This document shows, piece by piece, positions 12,301 through 23,060 of a DNA stretch of 64,000 bases. The position numbers and the translations under genes are program-made. The notes below the pieces were generated by a model that did no database searches, was not told the DNA's origin, and worked only from the letters and a program-made list of their open reading frames with translations. The stretch is from NCBI GenBank assembly GCA_021292165.1, contig CM037879.1:111592359-111656358 (forward strand). Direction: 5' to 3'. Each line of letters opens with the position of its first letter. The stretch's first letter is position 1. This DNA comes from Shinisaurus crocodilurus. Taxonomy: Eukaryota; Chordata; Lepidosauria; Squamata; Shinisauridae.

Positions 12301-12910
12301 TCCCCTCTTTGGGGGATTTTTCACACACGAGGCTTACATCACCTCTGAGCCTCTTTTGATCTGTTTATGTTCATTTCTGATCATTGTTTATGTGGAAATA
12401 CAAGTGAAAGCAAAGCAGAGGTATTTGTAATGCAAAGTAATATTTTGGCCATTGTAGGTTTTACCTTCACATTACAAATGCTTTAAGCTTCATGTGTAAA
12501 GACATTCTTCCTAGCCAGCTTCTTTCCCCCCTATATCTCAGTATTTTCCTCCCCCCCACCAAAAAAACACAAATGAACAAACAAACCTCTTTTTAACAAT
12601 GGACTTGTGCCATTGATCTTGTTCATCAGTTTACCCAGACATCTGAATTTCCCCTGCTTTCTTTGTCAGAACAGAAGCTAAACCTGGCTGCCTCCTGATC
12701 CTAGAGCTTGGCCATGCTGCCTATCTTTTCCCAGCAAACTGCATCAAATATATCTGGATGTGTAGGGGGGTGGGATTCAGTGATGTAGATTTAACATTCA
12801 TTTATTAAGGGGCAGGGAGACTAAAAGTATAAGCCTACAATTCCAGGGATGGGAGGCATGCATATGTGTGAGTGTGTATATTATATATATGTAATTAATT
12901 AAATCACTAC
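9025..12910. other. Non-coding, little recognised
   Basis: No coding exon is apparent. (CAA)n lies at 9277-9306. 10205-10290 is a short fragment of the repeat also present at 32275. Small homopolymers occur at 9608, 10528, 10672 and 12550. (TA)-rich DNA at 12877-12900 leads into the next SINE. Everything else appears unique. Confidence 0.45.
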
Positions 12911-13161
12911 TTATTTATTAATTAATTATATTAATTTATTATATTTATATCCTGCCTTTTACCTGCAAGAAACCCAAGGCAGCGTACATAATCCTCCTCC
13001 TCCTCTTCATTTTATCCTCACAACAGCCCTGTGAGGTAGGTTACGCTGAGAGTCAGTGACTGGCCCAAAGTCACCCAGTGAGCTTCATGGCCGAGTGGGG
13101 ACCAGAACCCGGATCTTCCAAGTCCCAGTCCAACACTCTAACTACTACACCACACTGGCTT
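12911..13161 (-). mobile_element. tRNA-derived SINE, full length
   Basis: Read on the minus strand this matches the copy at 7546-7796 end to end: tRNA-like head near 13095-13161 (CCAGTCCAACACTCTAACTA in plus orientation), body with CCTGTGAGGTAGGTTACGCT, and an AT-rich TTAATTTA tail that has diverged from (AATA)n. Confidence 0.85.
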
Positions 13162-13216
13162 TATATGCTGCTTTTCCAAAAATCACAATAAATATCACTT
13201 ATATCATAGTATAAAC

Positions 13217-13578
13217 CAGAGGCTCAGGGGCCAAATCTGGCCCTCCTAGGATCTCAATTCAGCCCTCCGGGGTTCCCCAGAAGGGCCACATCCTCTTCCC
13301 CTGGTCCCACTTCCTTTCCCCCAACCACCCATCGTTTGGTGGTTTCCCAACTTTTGTGTAGTTCCACCCCCACCCCCCCCCAAAGGTTGAAATGCCTCTC
13401 CTAAGGCTTATTTACTGGAAGTAAGAGTTTTAAGCAAAAATATATGCTGGCATCTTTAATAGTTTTGGCCCTCCTCTTTTGTCTTTGGCCCCATTCACCA
13501 GTGCAATGCGGTCCGGTCCGTGAGAACTTCTCCAGAATGGAATTTGGCCCTCAGGCTGGACGAGGTTCAACAGCCCTG
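13217..13578. mobile_element. hAT-like non-autonomous element
   Basis: The termini are CAGAGGCTCAGGGGCCAAAT and GGTTCAACAGCCCTG. The interior (AAATGCCTCTCCTAAGGCTT, TTTTGGCCCTCCTCTTTTGT) matches the better preserved element at 36998-37449. It has no coding capacity. The target duplication is not clear (about 5 of 8 bases agree), so it is an older copy of the same family. Confidence 0.6.
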
Positions 13579-14654
13579 CTCTAAGCACCATGGGCTGGAT
13601 CAAGTGTTTGCTCTCACCAGTAGCAGGAGCACTTTCTGAGTAGAGTTCCCCTCAGCCAGCAGGAAGAGTGGGGAATTTTCACCAATCCCCCCTCCCACTG
13701 TAGCCCCTAGCATCACTTCACACACTATTCTGGAGGGTCCCCCCAGTCCAGGGGGGCAGTATTGGGGGATTGCAGAGGAGGGGGGAATCAGCTAAAACCG
13801 TGCCCCTCTCCTTTCTGCTGTATGAGAAGCCTTCTGTGGATGGAAAGAGCCCTTCTGACGAGTAGAGGGGTGTGCGTGTGCTGGATTAGTCCAAACTCTG
13901 GATCCAACCCTATAAAGCTAACTATAACACTGACTAACAGAAGTCACTCAAAATTGCCAGTAAATAAACAAGAATTAGTCAGACAGATGCCATATGAAAT
14001 AAATGGGGCCATACAAACCTTACAAAGACCAAAACAGAGGAAGAACCTCTGTGGGGAGGTCATTGCAGAAGCTCAGGACCGTGCCATGAAGGCTCTGTTG
14101 CTTTCCACTAATGATCATATTTTGTAATGGCAAAGGCATACAGGGGAAGGCCTGTCCAGTCAAATACAGACAGCATGGAGGCAAATGCATGGAAACCTGA
14201 ACCAAAACAGTGATGGACAAAATTAGTTGTGATAAGGGAATGTTGGTCTCGATATGGGCTATTTGGGCCAGTATTCTATAGCTCTCGTCCCTCACCTGCC
14301 TATGAAGAGGCCTGTTTAGGTGTGTCATGCCCACCTACAAAGGCTGTAAATTGACAGTGGAGGCCCACAGAGCTGCGATAGTTACTGCACAGTGGGGGAA
14401 AGGACTTCCAAACCCATAAAGCTGCTAGATATTACCAGGCTCCAACTATGCAATGCTGTGAGGAAAATGAGGGAAATTACATGAACGGCAGTGTGTCAGG
14501 AGGAGGGGAGGAAAACATTTGCATAAAAAACCAATGCAGGTAACTAGTTGTGCTTAGAGACTGAAGGTGACAGAGGAGGTATAGTTTGCAGCACAGAGGC
14601 CAAGTGAACTTTCGTTTTAAGGAATTCCCTCAGGATAAATGCTGAGTGCCAGTG
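13579..14654. other. Non-coding, no recognised feature
   Basis: Open frames of 121 codons (+, 13762) and 104 codons (-, 14020) overlap each other and resemble no protein I know. No repeat family is recognised. Confidence 0.45.
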
Positions 14655-14830
14655 CAGTGGTGCAGTGGTTATAGTATCAGACTTGGACTGGCTAGGTCGG
14701 GGTTCCATTTCCTCCAGAGCCATGAAGGCAACTGGGTGACTGTGGGACAGTTACGGTAATCTCTCTCTCCATAACGTACCTCCTTAGGTTGTTGGAAAGT
14801 TAAATGGGTATTAATTTTCATATATGCAGG
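14655..14830 (+). mobile_element. Diverged tRNA-derived SINE
   Basis: Weak similarity to the 7546 SINE: GTGGTGCAGTGGTTATAGTA (box A region), GGGTTCCATTTCC in the box B position, then GCCATGAAGGCAACTGGGTG. It lacks the usual tail. Confidence 0.45.
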
Positions 14831-14833
14831 CCT

Positions 14834-15214
14834 GAGGGCCAAAACAGATGTTACCAATAGACATAGCTGCTAGCTACATCTTCTTTTTTCATTTTTTACA
14901 TTTTTTCCCCCAATCTGGATTGGGACCCTAATGTTGGGGTAGGGGGGCTTTAACCCTTTCCCCTTCCCGCTATGGACCCTATCTGGATTTGGTCTCCCAC
15001 AAATACTGATCTATATTCCTTTATGAATCACTATTTTACTATAGAAATTGCAGGTGCACCCCGCCCCCGATCAGGATTGGGCCCATAGTGAGAGGAAAGG
15101 GTTAAAGCCCCCTGTAACCCCACACTATGGCCCCAATCATGATTGCTCCCTTGCACCTACTCTAGAGTAAAAATGAAAGAAAGTTGCTTTAAAGTAATGT
15201 CTGTATTGGCCCTG
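14834..15214. mobile_element. Large imperfect foldback element
   Basis: The outer arms are AGGGCCAAAACAGATGTTAC (14836-14855) and GTAATGTCTGTATTGGCCCT (15194-15213), which pair at 17 of 20 positions. Inner arms also pair (GGGGGCTTTAACCCTTTCC against GGAAAGGGTTAAAGCCCCC). No ORF. It looks like a non-autonomous DNA transposon, possibly hAT type from its GGCCCTG end. I found no convincing target duplication. Confidence 0.6.
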
Positions 15215-15401
15215 AATTTCTTTAAGGAAGGGTGGTCGGGATATAAATGTAAGGGGCGGTGGGGAACAATTATGTTAGGCACAAATAACAACTGCATTTA
15301 GACACTGTCCTCTAGGTGTAATGTCAAAATATTCTAGAGGAAGGCAAACAAAAAGTTACATGCTCTTTCTTTTGTCTTTTCCTTCATCATAGCAGCAAGT
15401 A
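15215..15401. other. Short non-coding spacer
   Basis: No recognised feature. Confidence 0.4.
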
Positions 15402-15546
15402 CTCAGCTTGTCTGAGTGTGGAAAGTTAATCAGGTTCAGGCCTGGTTATTACTCGGATGGGAGACCCCTCCTCTAGCACTGAGCAGGGGGTTGGACTCGA
15501 TGGCCTTGTAGGCTCCTTCCAACTCTATGATCTATGAAATCTATAA
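15402..15546 (+). mobile_element. 5S rRNA-headed SINE with CR1 3' tail, copy A
   Basis: The first about 70 bases follow the internal promoter region of 5S rRNA: a diverged box A (AAGTTAATCAGGTTCAGGCC) and a box C (CTCGGATGGGAGACC). After the junction CCCTCCTCTAG the sequence changes to the CR1 3' end (AGCAGGGGGTTGGACTCGAT, GCCTTGTAGGCTCCTTCCAA) and ends in ATCTATGAAATCTAT. A second copy with the same junction lies on the minus strand at 41606-41760, so this is a family and not a chance juxtaposition. 5S promoters drive internal Pol III transcription. Sharing the CR1 tail suggests mobilisation by CR1 machinery (inference). Confidence 0.75.
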
Positions 15547-16824
15547 ATGTGTTAGCAAATACACTTTGAGTCTGGAGCTGGGAATCCAAAGCATTAAAGG
15601 AAACAACTCAAGTTGTTAGTAGAGGCAAGCTTCATTCATGCAGCTGGGGTAGCTGACTAGTAAATTGCCAGCTAAATCAGGAATCATCACTAAACACTAG
15701 CAAACTCAATTCTTTAATTGTTGGTCTTTATATAGCCAAAACGGCACTACACCGGAAGGAAGGAAACAGCATGCTTGAGGGAACCCCCAGGTTTACAGAA
15801 ATGCAAAGAATCTTTAGGGGGAGGGATGTTAAGTGGGGGACCCCCAAAATGGAATGAGCATGCTCAGTTGGCACAGAATGCTGGCTGACTGTTATGGGTA
15901 GAAACCCAGGGTGGGGGGATGGAATGGTGTGGAGCATCCCGGTAGAAGTCTTGGCTGATTGGTTGGAACTTGGAGCTCTGAATAGGGACACTCCACACTG
16001 TAGCATTTTGAAACAGCTCCCACTCGTAAATATTTAACTGAAATTATAGAGCACTATTATGAAACTCTCCGGAGCTGGATGGGGAGGCTGTCCAGTAAAT
16101 TTGCAATACAAGTGACTGTACGATCTGAAAACAGTGCATCTCATAACCGTGCACACACAGTGATAAATAAATCTGCATAAGAGTCTATCATGAAGAATCT
16201 ATTTATCATTGATGTTACTGCAACTGCGTACTTTGCCATTGCGACAGAGAAATATTTTGCATATATCTTATCACTTGATTCCATTCGGTAGCCTCCCATC
16301 TATTTTCCCTATCAATGACGAATGAGAGATGTGCCTAGTAGCGCTCTCTCATGGCTCAGTAAATACTTGAATTTATTTGCATATTAAGTTAGCTGCACAG
16401 CTAAGTGTAGCATTTCAAAATACTTCACAATGGGCCTAGTTCATCTGTAATGAGTGTAGGATTTATGTTTTCAAGGCCCTTTAACATTAACAGAAGATAA
16501 CAGTATGAATTCAAGAATCTGGGCCATCATGTGCATAAATATTAGTTTTATTGAGTCACTGATTCAAGGGGTTCTTAAGTCAAATGTGGTTAGTCAGTCA
16601 GTTAACTGCTGAAAAACCTTACTTGAATGACTAGGAAAAATATCCAGAGAAAATTAGGTACGTTTGATTTCAGTAGAGTGGAAGAAATTATTCTTTCCTT
16701 AAAAAAAAAAAAAGAGAAAGAAGAAACTAACAATTCTGCTGCAAACTTCACAAAATGATGCACATGGAAGGCTATGAAACAAACTGGACCATACTGCTAA
16801 CTCTATGCGACACTTACATAATAA
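15547..16824. other. Non-coding, no recognised feature
   Basis: Apparently unique AT-rich DNA. A 92-codon minus-strand frame at 15728-16006 has no similarity I can name. An A13 run occurs at 16701. Confidence 0.45.
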
Positions 16825-16832
16825 CAAAATGG

Positions 16833-17044
16833 CAGCAGAGGCTGGTGACTCCTATTTCAGTGGGGCTCCTTTTCCATCACAGGAGCTTTTATTTGGAGCT
16901 TCATAGAAGCTATCCATGGTGGGGAACCTATTTTGGGGATGGAGTTCAGCACCATGGACAGCTCCTATGAAGCTCCAAATAAAACCTGCTAAACCTGCAA
17001 TGGAAAAGGGGCCCCACCAAAATAGGAGTCACCAGCCTCCCCTG
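16833..17044. mobile_element. hAT MITE with perfect 8-bp target duplication
   Basis: The element starts CAGCAGAGGCTGGTGACTCC and ends GGAGTCACCAGCCTCCCCTG. It is flanked by CAAAATGG at 16825-16832 and again at 17045-17052. The arms extend inward as near-perfect inverted repeats (CTCCTATTTCAGTGGGGC against GCCCCACCAAAATAGGAG, then CCTTTTCCAT against ATGGAAAAGG). Its CAG...CTG ends and 8-bp duplication are hAT hallmarks. It encodes nothing. Confidence 0.85.
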
Positions 17045-17052
17045 CAAAATGG

Positions 17053-18184
17053 GTTTTGTGATGACCTTTGTTTGTACAAATGAATATTGAATGAATAACA
17101 GAATGGCTGCTCTGGTTTTCTTTTTCTTATTGAATGTCACCTAGAACTTGTTCCCCCAATGCAACAACTCACAGGACACTTCAGTGCTTTATTATCACTA
17201 TTACTGTGCAATGAGACTGATGACAAACATAATATAAAGCAGAGCTCAGAGTGTATTCCTCAGCTGTGAGGTCAGTATGGTTCTTCCTGGCTTCACAACG
17301 GAAATGACAAACATACATACCTGCCAGAAGAACCAGCTCTACCACTAGGCAGTGTGAGGCTGCCACCTGGGTCAGCAGATGCAGGTGGTGGTGGTGGAAG
17401 GGAGGTATTAGAGAAGGGAACGGTGTGTGCCACGTGGCCTGTCCCTTGCCCCCTAAGCTAGCTAGCTGCCATCAGATGCAGGAGGATGCTGTCCTGTCTC
17501 CGGCATTGAAGTAAGATTCAACTGCCAGTCCAGTCAGCTTCTGAACATGAAGCTGCTGGTGGTAGTGGTGATCTTGTTCTTCACCTTGGGCCTGCCCTGA
17601 TACCTACAAATCTAATGTTGGCTAAGCTATCAGCCTTGTGACCCCTACACCCACAGTGCTTCAGGAGAGCTGTCCAAGCTGCATGAATGTTCATGGTTCA
17701 TCTGTTCACTCACTACCTTATTATTCTGTTTATACCCTTTTTAAAAAATGTAAAACTGCTGTGGGGATAGGGGGGCAGTTCTCCACTGAGTTCACAGGAC
17801 CACACACACAGGTGGCTTCTGCTTCAAACTCGCGGAACCATTCCCTCCCCAAAGCTTGAACCTGTAAAGGAAAAGTATGTTTAGACTGAACTTAGTGAGG
17901 GCACTTTGAAATCAGCCCCACTAAATATGCGGTCAGCCTTAGAATTCTGTACTGAAAACCAGAGTTTACTACTTCTGGTGTGATTGTAGGTATGGAATTG
18001 TTTTTGGTAATGCTTGCCCAAAATGACCTTTTCTATTTTGTGTTTACTTCATGTACCCTGGCTTCCTTTCTTGATAAAAACAAATATTAACTTGGTGCAT
18101 TCTTAAATTATGCACTTCAATTATACAAGGCTGAGGTGCGTGCAGGATGCATGTGGTCACCATTTTGAATATGCAACCCCCACT
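17053..18184. other. Non-coding with one dispersed repeat
   Basis: About 17325-17602 (GAACCAGCTCTACCACTAGG, then CTGCCAGTCCAGTCAGCTTC, ending TTGGGCCTGCCCTG) belongs to the same family as 31630-31952 and 33092-33367, a probable hAT-derived element. The rest, about 17605-18184, holds nothing that I recognise. Confidence 0.5.
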
Positions 18185-18362
18185 CAGGGCTTGTTGTATC
18201 ACGCGAATACGGCAAACATGGGTTATGCGAGGGTTAAACAACCCCCACATAACCTAAGGCTGCAATCCTATGCACACTTGGAAATAAGCCCCACTGACAT
18301 CTTTGTTTAACCCTCATATAACCCATACTCCCTGGGTTTGCATGACAACCCCCGAGCGGGGG
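18185..18362. mobile_element. Foldback element with a nested repeat fragment
   Basis: Arms such as TTGTATCACGCGAATACGGC, GGGTTATGCGAGGGTTAAAC and AACCCTCATATAACCCAT, TGGGTTTGCATGACAACCCC are inverted relative to each other. Between them is GGCTGCAATCCTATGCACAC followed by GGAAATAAGCCCCACTGACA, a separate squamate repeat that also occurs at 19149-19195. The core repeat therefore probably inserted into the hairpin. Confidence 0.5.
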
Positions 18363-19875
18363 TTTCATATTTGACTTGCAGCTCAAACCTGGTCAGTGTC
18401 TGTTACTCCCTTTTTGAATAAACACAAAGTGACAGGAGCACTCACAGTACACTACTTTGCACTGCAATAAAAATGGTGCATTATAATGCAGATTACATTT
18501 GATTTTCTGCAGCTTTCAGCGAGATCACAAGAATCATTTTGTGGTCCAGCCTTGTCAGAATTTCTTCATTAACCTATTCACAGATGCGCAAAAAGTTGGT
18601 TTAAATTTCCAAGCTTCCATGTTTAAGGCTTGCCCCCTTGCTGAGTGTAGTAGAGAGCCTTCCCCTCCCTTTCCCCCTTATAATGGCAATTACAATGGTT
18701 GTTTCAGGAGCATTCACATGCTTGATAGGATTTGTCATGTATTTGTAACAAGTGGCTTTTGTGTTTTACCTTATTTGTTTTTCCCTGTGGCAGTTAGTTT
18801 GATTGCATCTGAATTAATCCCATGTCTTTTCAAAGTGACAGGAATGTATTAATTGTCATGGATGTTACCCTTCTGAGGTAAAACAAAACCCCAGCACTAT
18901 CCACTGAACGCCAGTGTTGTGTAATAGATAAGACTTCAGACTGGAACTGAAGTCTCGGATAAGGATTCTATTCTTAACATTGCTACTGAGTTGTTCTATG
19001 ACCTTGAAAACGTCCTTGAAAATGCTGCGTACCTCCTTCGCTCACCATTTGCCAAACAAACTTAAATAGCTGTTAAACAGCTCATTTGGTATAGTGAGTG
19101 TTTTGCCCAGCAGTTTATCTAATTCACAAGTCACTGAATTGTCCTCCGAGGCTGCAGTCCTATGCACACTTGGAAATAAGTCCCACTGACATCTTTGGGT
19201 CTTACAGCTCAATCCTATGCATGTTTACTCTAAAGTAAGTCAATTGGGAATGGCAATTATATATCTGATGGAGACATTCTGTTTTGTAAAGATTTTGTTC
19301 TGGTATTGAATTTAGGTTTTGAGTTTGATTGTATAGAGTGACATACAAGAAAACTGAGTGACCCTTAATATTTTGGGGCTGTGTTTGAGAATGCACTGTC
19401 AACATACTGCATGAATCCATAATGAAATAAACACTTAAATGACAGTCCCTATATAATCAAAACAGTGGACTTTGCCACAAGTTTGCATCTACTTTGACAT
19501 TTTCTCCACTGGTCTCGGTCTTTTAAAAATTGAATTTCCATAGCAAATGCATCCTAGACCTAGGCATCAATGACAGGAGGATCAAAGTCAAAGTCCCTTG
19601 AATGTACTGCTAAGATAATTTTGCTAGTAAAGTGAATCGTCCACATTGCAAGCTTCCTGGGAGTTTGCTCTTCTTTTAATCGTCCACCTATATTAGTAAA
19701 ATATTTTGAAAGACTTTGCTTTCTTTAGCAACTCAGCAAATACTGGTGCATACATTGGTTTTCTTGCATCAGCTTGTGTTACAACACCATGGCTTTCTTG
19801 TAACTATGAAAAGTTTTTAAAAAATAAATTACAAATTAAATGTTGTATTGTGTGCTTAGTCTGTCGAGGGACACA
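18363..19875. other. Non-coding with small repeat fragments
   Basis: A diverged SINE may lie at 18910-19030 (CCAGTGTTGTGTAATAGATA). 19149-19240 contains two adjacent copies of the AATCCTATGCA repeat. The 117-codon plus frame at 18499 has no recognisable similarity. Nothing else is seen. Confidence 0.45.
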
Positions 19876-20400
19876 CTGACTGGGTTTGGATGACATGGCA
19901 ACCTAATGTGGGTTGCTAGCTACCCACAATAGGCTGCCACGTTGTGCAAACCAAGACCGATTTCCCCAGGGTGGCTTGTTTGTGGGTGACAAGCCACCCC
20001 AACAGCCCCATCATGGGTACGGGGATTCGGCTACTGAGCCCCTTTGCAACAGTGGCAACCCCCCCTTTCTGCTCTCACCAAGCAGCTCTCAGGCAACTGC
20101 CAGTGCCAGCTGTCCCCAAAATGCCCAAGCAGCACTTGAGGGCAGCTGGCACTGGCTTCCCCCACCCTGCTGTGATCGCGAGCTGTTTCAGGCTTGCCAC
20201 AGCTTTTTTCCCCTTTACAACCCCTCCCCCCGCCCCCCCCCCCGGAGATTGTGAAAGCCAGCTTGACAGCTGGCTTTTGCGATCCCCATTTTGACAGCCA
20301 CTGATAGCCCCTTTAAAGTGCCCGAACGACACCTTGGAGGGGCTGTCCATGGCTGGGTTAGTGTGACATGCAAATGTGCCCACTGTTTATTGTCTGATTT
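19876..20400. mobile_element. GC-rich foldback repeat
   Basis: It begins CTGACTGGGTTTGGATGACA, the same start as the repeat arm at 42907-42926 (CTCACTGGGTTTGGATGACA). It contains an inverted pair (TGCCAGTGCCAGCTGTCC against GGGCAGCTGGCACTGG) and GCTTGACAGCTGGC. C-rich and G-rich runs are at 20224-20244. The overlapping frames here (113, 116 and 102 codons) are composition artefacts. Confidence 0.5.
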
Positions 20401-21264
20401 ATTTATTTTTTATTTGGGGCACTGCCTATACCTACAACAGAATGAAGGAGTAAAGTGAATGGTACCACTTCAGGGTGTAGGTGTGTGTGTGTGTGACATT
20501 TTGGAATGCTCAAAACAACAACAACTCAAAACTCTCTGCAAGTAAAATCTAGAGCATCTAGGTTCTAGTGTAGCTAGTACAGTACTCGTTTTCTATTTAC
20601 AGGGAGGTTTTTTATTGTAAGGCAATGTTAAAAGAATGTGATTAGCTACCTGCAGTCTGAACCACCTCATTCTGCAGCATGTGTAGACCAGGCCTGCAGT
20701 GCAATTAAATGAGGAAAAGATTATTTGTATAGTATGCTTAAGATAGAAACCTTATTCATTGTTCCTCCAGGTTTGGATTACCAGTCCCTTCAGCCTCTCT
20801 TCATGTGGCTTACCTTCTAGGCCTCTTTACTCACTTAGCCAATCAACCAAACATATGCATTAAACAAGGCCTTAGCTGGGATTCAATTCATTCTTGCCAT
20901 AAGTAGGTTTAATTTAAATAACCTCAATGAAGCAGGGCCCGTTTTCACCATCTGAGAAGACTCTGCCATTCCTTTTCTGCATTTTAGCTGAACAGGTTCC
21001 CAGGAGGTTTAAGATGCAGTTGCCCTTGTAGCAAGCAAGCAGCTGGACACTCTGAATTAATGTTAACAGGGTTTTTAACAGGTGTTTTAATTTAGCATTT
21101 TTTAAGTTAACAGGAATACTGCAGATGGAACATTTTTGGAAAGTCAGGTATTCAGAGAGCCTATATTAAATTTAGCTTCTGTGGTTGCCATACATGATTC
21201 CTAGTTAACCAAGGTTATTCAATTTGAAGACAATTGCAAAAGGAAACAAAACTTACAGAACTGT
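20401..21264. other. Non-coding, no recognised feature
   Basis: AT-rich unique DNA with a (GT)n stretch near 20480-20495. No gene seen. Confidence 0.45.
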
Positions 21265-21574
21265 AGCATTAGCAGGGATGGGGACTCGGACTCCAGGACT
21301 CGACTCGTGAGTCGGACTGAGTCCCCCCTCTGACTCGAGTCGCACTCAAGACCCAATATTTTTAATGGGACTCGAGACTCGACTCGGGACTCAAGACCAA
21401 GGACTCGTCAACATCCCTGCTTGATGCCACCTGCAGGTGCTGTCTGGACCTAGTTGCAGTAACAAGCCATGTCTTGTTAACCATGAACAATCCATGAAGA
21501 GAACCCATGGTTTGTTGTTGGGTTGTGAACTGTGCGTTGTTCGCCATGGTTTGTCATCTTGACTGGTAACAAAC

Positions 21575-21800
21575 AGATTCCGCCTGGGCATCAGGAAAAA
21601 TTTCCTGACTGTTAGAGCAATAAGACAATGGAACCAACTACCTAGGGAGGCTGTTGGCTCTCCCACGCTGGAGGCATTCAAGGTGCAGCTGGACAGCCAT
21701 CTGTCAGGGATGCTTTGACTTGAGTTCCTGCATTGAGCGGGGGGTTGGACTCGATGGCCTTGTAGGCCCCTTCCAACTCTACTATTCTATGATTCTATGA
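21575..21800 (+). mobile_element. CR1 LINE 3'-end fragment
   Basis: From AGATTCCGCCT on, this matches the end of the CR1 at 27728-29859: AATTTCCTGACTGTTAGAGC, TCAAGGTGCAGCTGGACAGC, GGTTGGACTCGATGGCCTTG, and the terminal ATTCTATGATTCTATGA. It is severely 5'-truncated (about 226 bases), as is usual for CR1. It is nested in the hAT element. Confidence 0.9.
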
Positions 21801-22219
21801 CTTTTGGCTTTGTTTAACAGCAGACTATAGCTGCAGAGGTGTGAAAACTGCAGGTGTTGAGAATGTGCATCAATAAGTGTCCCTGTGGAGGTATACCCTT
21901 ATTTTTGAAGGCTGCAGAAGATCAGCAATAACAAAGAGGCAACCGTTACAGTGAAAGAAAAGGTCCTAGCTGAACAACTCTAGCAGTACTGCAGCACATG
22001 AAAAAAACCCAAGCAGGGCACTGGCCTCTTGTCATCATCGCCCACTCGGTCTTCCAGCACTGAGGCAGTCCAAGGCACTCCACAGACAAAGGCCTGCGCT
22101 TAAGCCTCTCTCTTTGCATACTGCAAGCCCATCACCACCAACACAAGCTCGGTCTCTGACTCTGCACTACTGGACTTTGGCGCAGAAATGCGGTCCTATA
22201 GTGCCCTGGTCTTTGCGCA

Positions 22220-22452
22220 ATGCAGTGAGGGTAGCCCTGTGGATGTCTTGAAGTTTTGCGAGAGGCAGCGGAAGGACCTAAGATTACTCTGTGCGGCTGC
22301 TCTGAGTGTGCTTCTGGTTCCAGCAAGTTAATCACCAGTGGAGCAGGTGTTCAGTGAGGGTGAAATTGTGATGAGACCTCACCGTTCCAGAATGGGGGCC
22401 AAACATTTAGAAAAAATCGTGTTCCTCAAATGTAACATGGATAAGTTTTAGG
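22220..22452 (+). pseudogene. hAT transposase C-terminal remnant
   Basis: In one frame the translation reads DVLKFCERQRKDLRLLCAAA and then a LVPAS segment, one in-frame TAA at 22328, and SPVEQVFSEGEIVMRPHRSR, continuing to FLKCNMDKF and a stop at about 22450. The order (small-residue helix, P-A-S-x-x-V-E-x-V-F-S, then R-P-H-R-x-R, then F-L-K-C-N) is the hAT C-terminal dimerisation region. Only this end of the transposase is recognisable, with no catalytic N-terminal part or BED finger, so the copy is inactive. It supports the hAT assignment made from the ends and duplication. Confidence 0.75.
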
Positions 22453-22516
22453 AAGTACAGCAAGTTTATTTTTAAAAATCATTTTCCTAATGAAACCTTT
22501 CAGACATTTTGAGTTT

Positions 22517-22780
22517 AGCTGCCTCTGCCTGCCTGTTTGGGGTTCCCAGCTTCCTCTGCCTACCTGGTCTCTTCTTGACCAGTTCAACAGTTGAATTGTC
22601 CAAGACAAAGGGCACTGCCTGCCTGCCTGCCTGCCTGTTTGGGGTTCCCTGCCTCCTCTGCCTGCCTGGTCTCTTCTTAACCAGTTCTACCGTTTGAATT
22701 GTCCAAGACAAAGGCCTCTGCCTGCCTGCTTTGGGGTTCCCTGCCTCCTCTGCCTGCCTGGTTATTTTGGGTTTGTCTGC
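22517..22780. repeat. GCCTG-rich minisatellite, about three units
   Basis: A unit of about 100 bases containing CTGCCTGCC, TTTGGGGTTCCC, CCTCTGCCTGCCTGGTCTCT, TCTTGACCAGTTC and GAATTGTCCAAGACAAAG is repeated about three times, the last partly. It sits inside the hAT element. The sibling at 45288 keeps about one unit (45545-45640), so the array expanded or contracted after divergence. Confidence 0.75.
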
Positions 22781-23060
22781 CTGGTCTGTTCTTGCCAAAA
22801 TCAGTTGCAGAGTTTTGAAATAAAAAGGCACACTTGTGCCTAGAATTTATTTAAGCCACACATCTGAAGTAGCCTTATTTTGTTGGGAAAAAAACCCATT
22901 GATTTTAATACGGACTCGTGGAGTCAGCTTTGGGAGTGACACGTGACTCGCGTGACTCGTGAGTCACCATTTTGGACCAAGGACTTGGACTCGAGACTCG
23001 GGTCCAAAGACTCGTGACTCGACTCGAGACCAAGGACTCTTCAACATCCCTGAGCATTAG

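Larger units (their letters stand above)
21273..23052 (+). mobile_element. hAT transposon with GACTC-rich ends
   Basis: The ends are CAGGGATGGGGACTCGGACT and CTCTTCAACATCCCTG. A perfect 8-bp duplication AGCATTAG flanks it at 21265-21272 and 23053-23060. Both subterminal regions are dense direct and inverted GACTC/GAGTC units (21285-21408 and 22911-23040), as expected for arrays of transposase-binding sites. Inside are a CR1 3' fragment (21575-21800), a broken transposase C-terminus (about 22220-22452) and a GCCTG-rich minisatellite (22517-22780). A shortened sibling lies at 45288-45872 on the other strand. Confidence 0.85.

Noticed and set aside
22487..22831. 114-codon minus frame with repeated RPGRQ units as a repetitive protein
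   Set aside because: It is the GCCTG minisatellite inside the hAT element read on the opposite strand.
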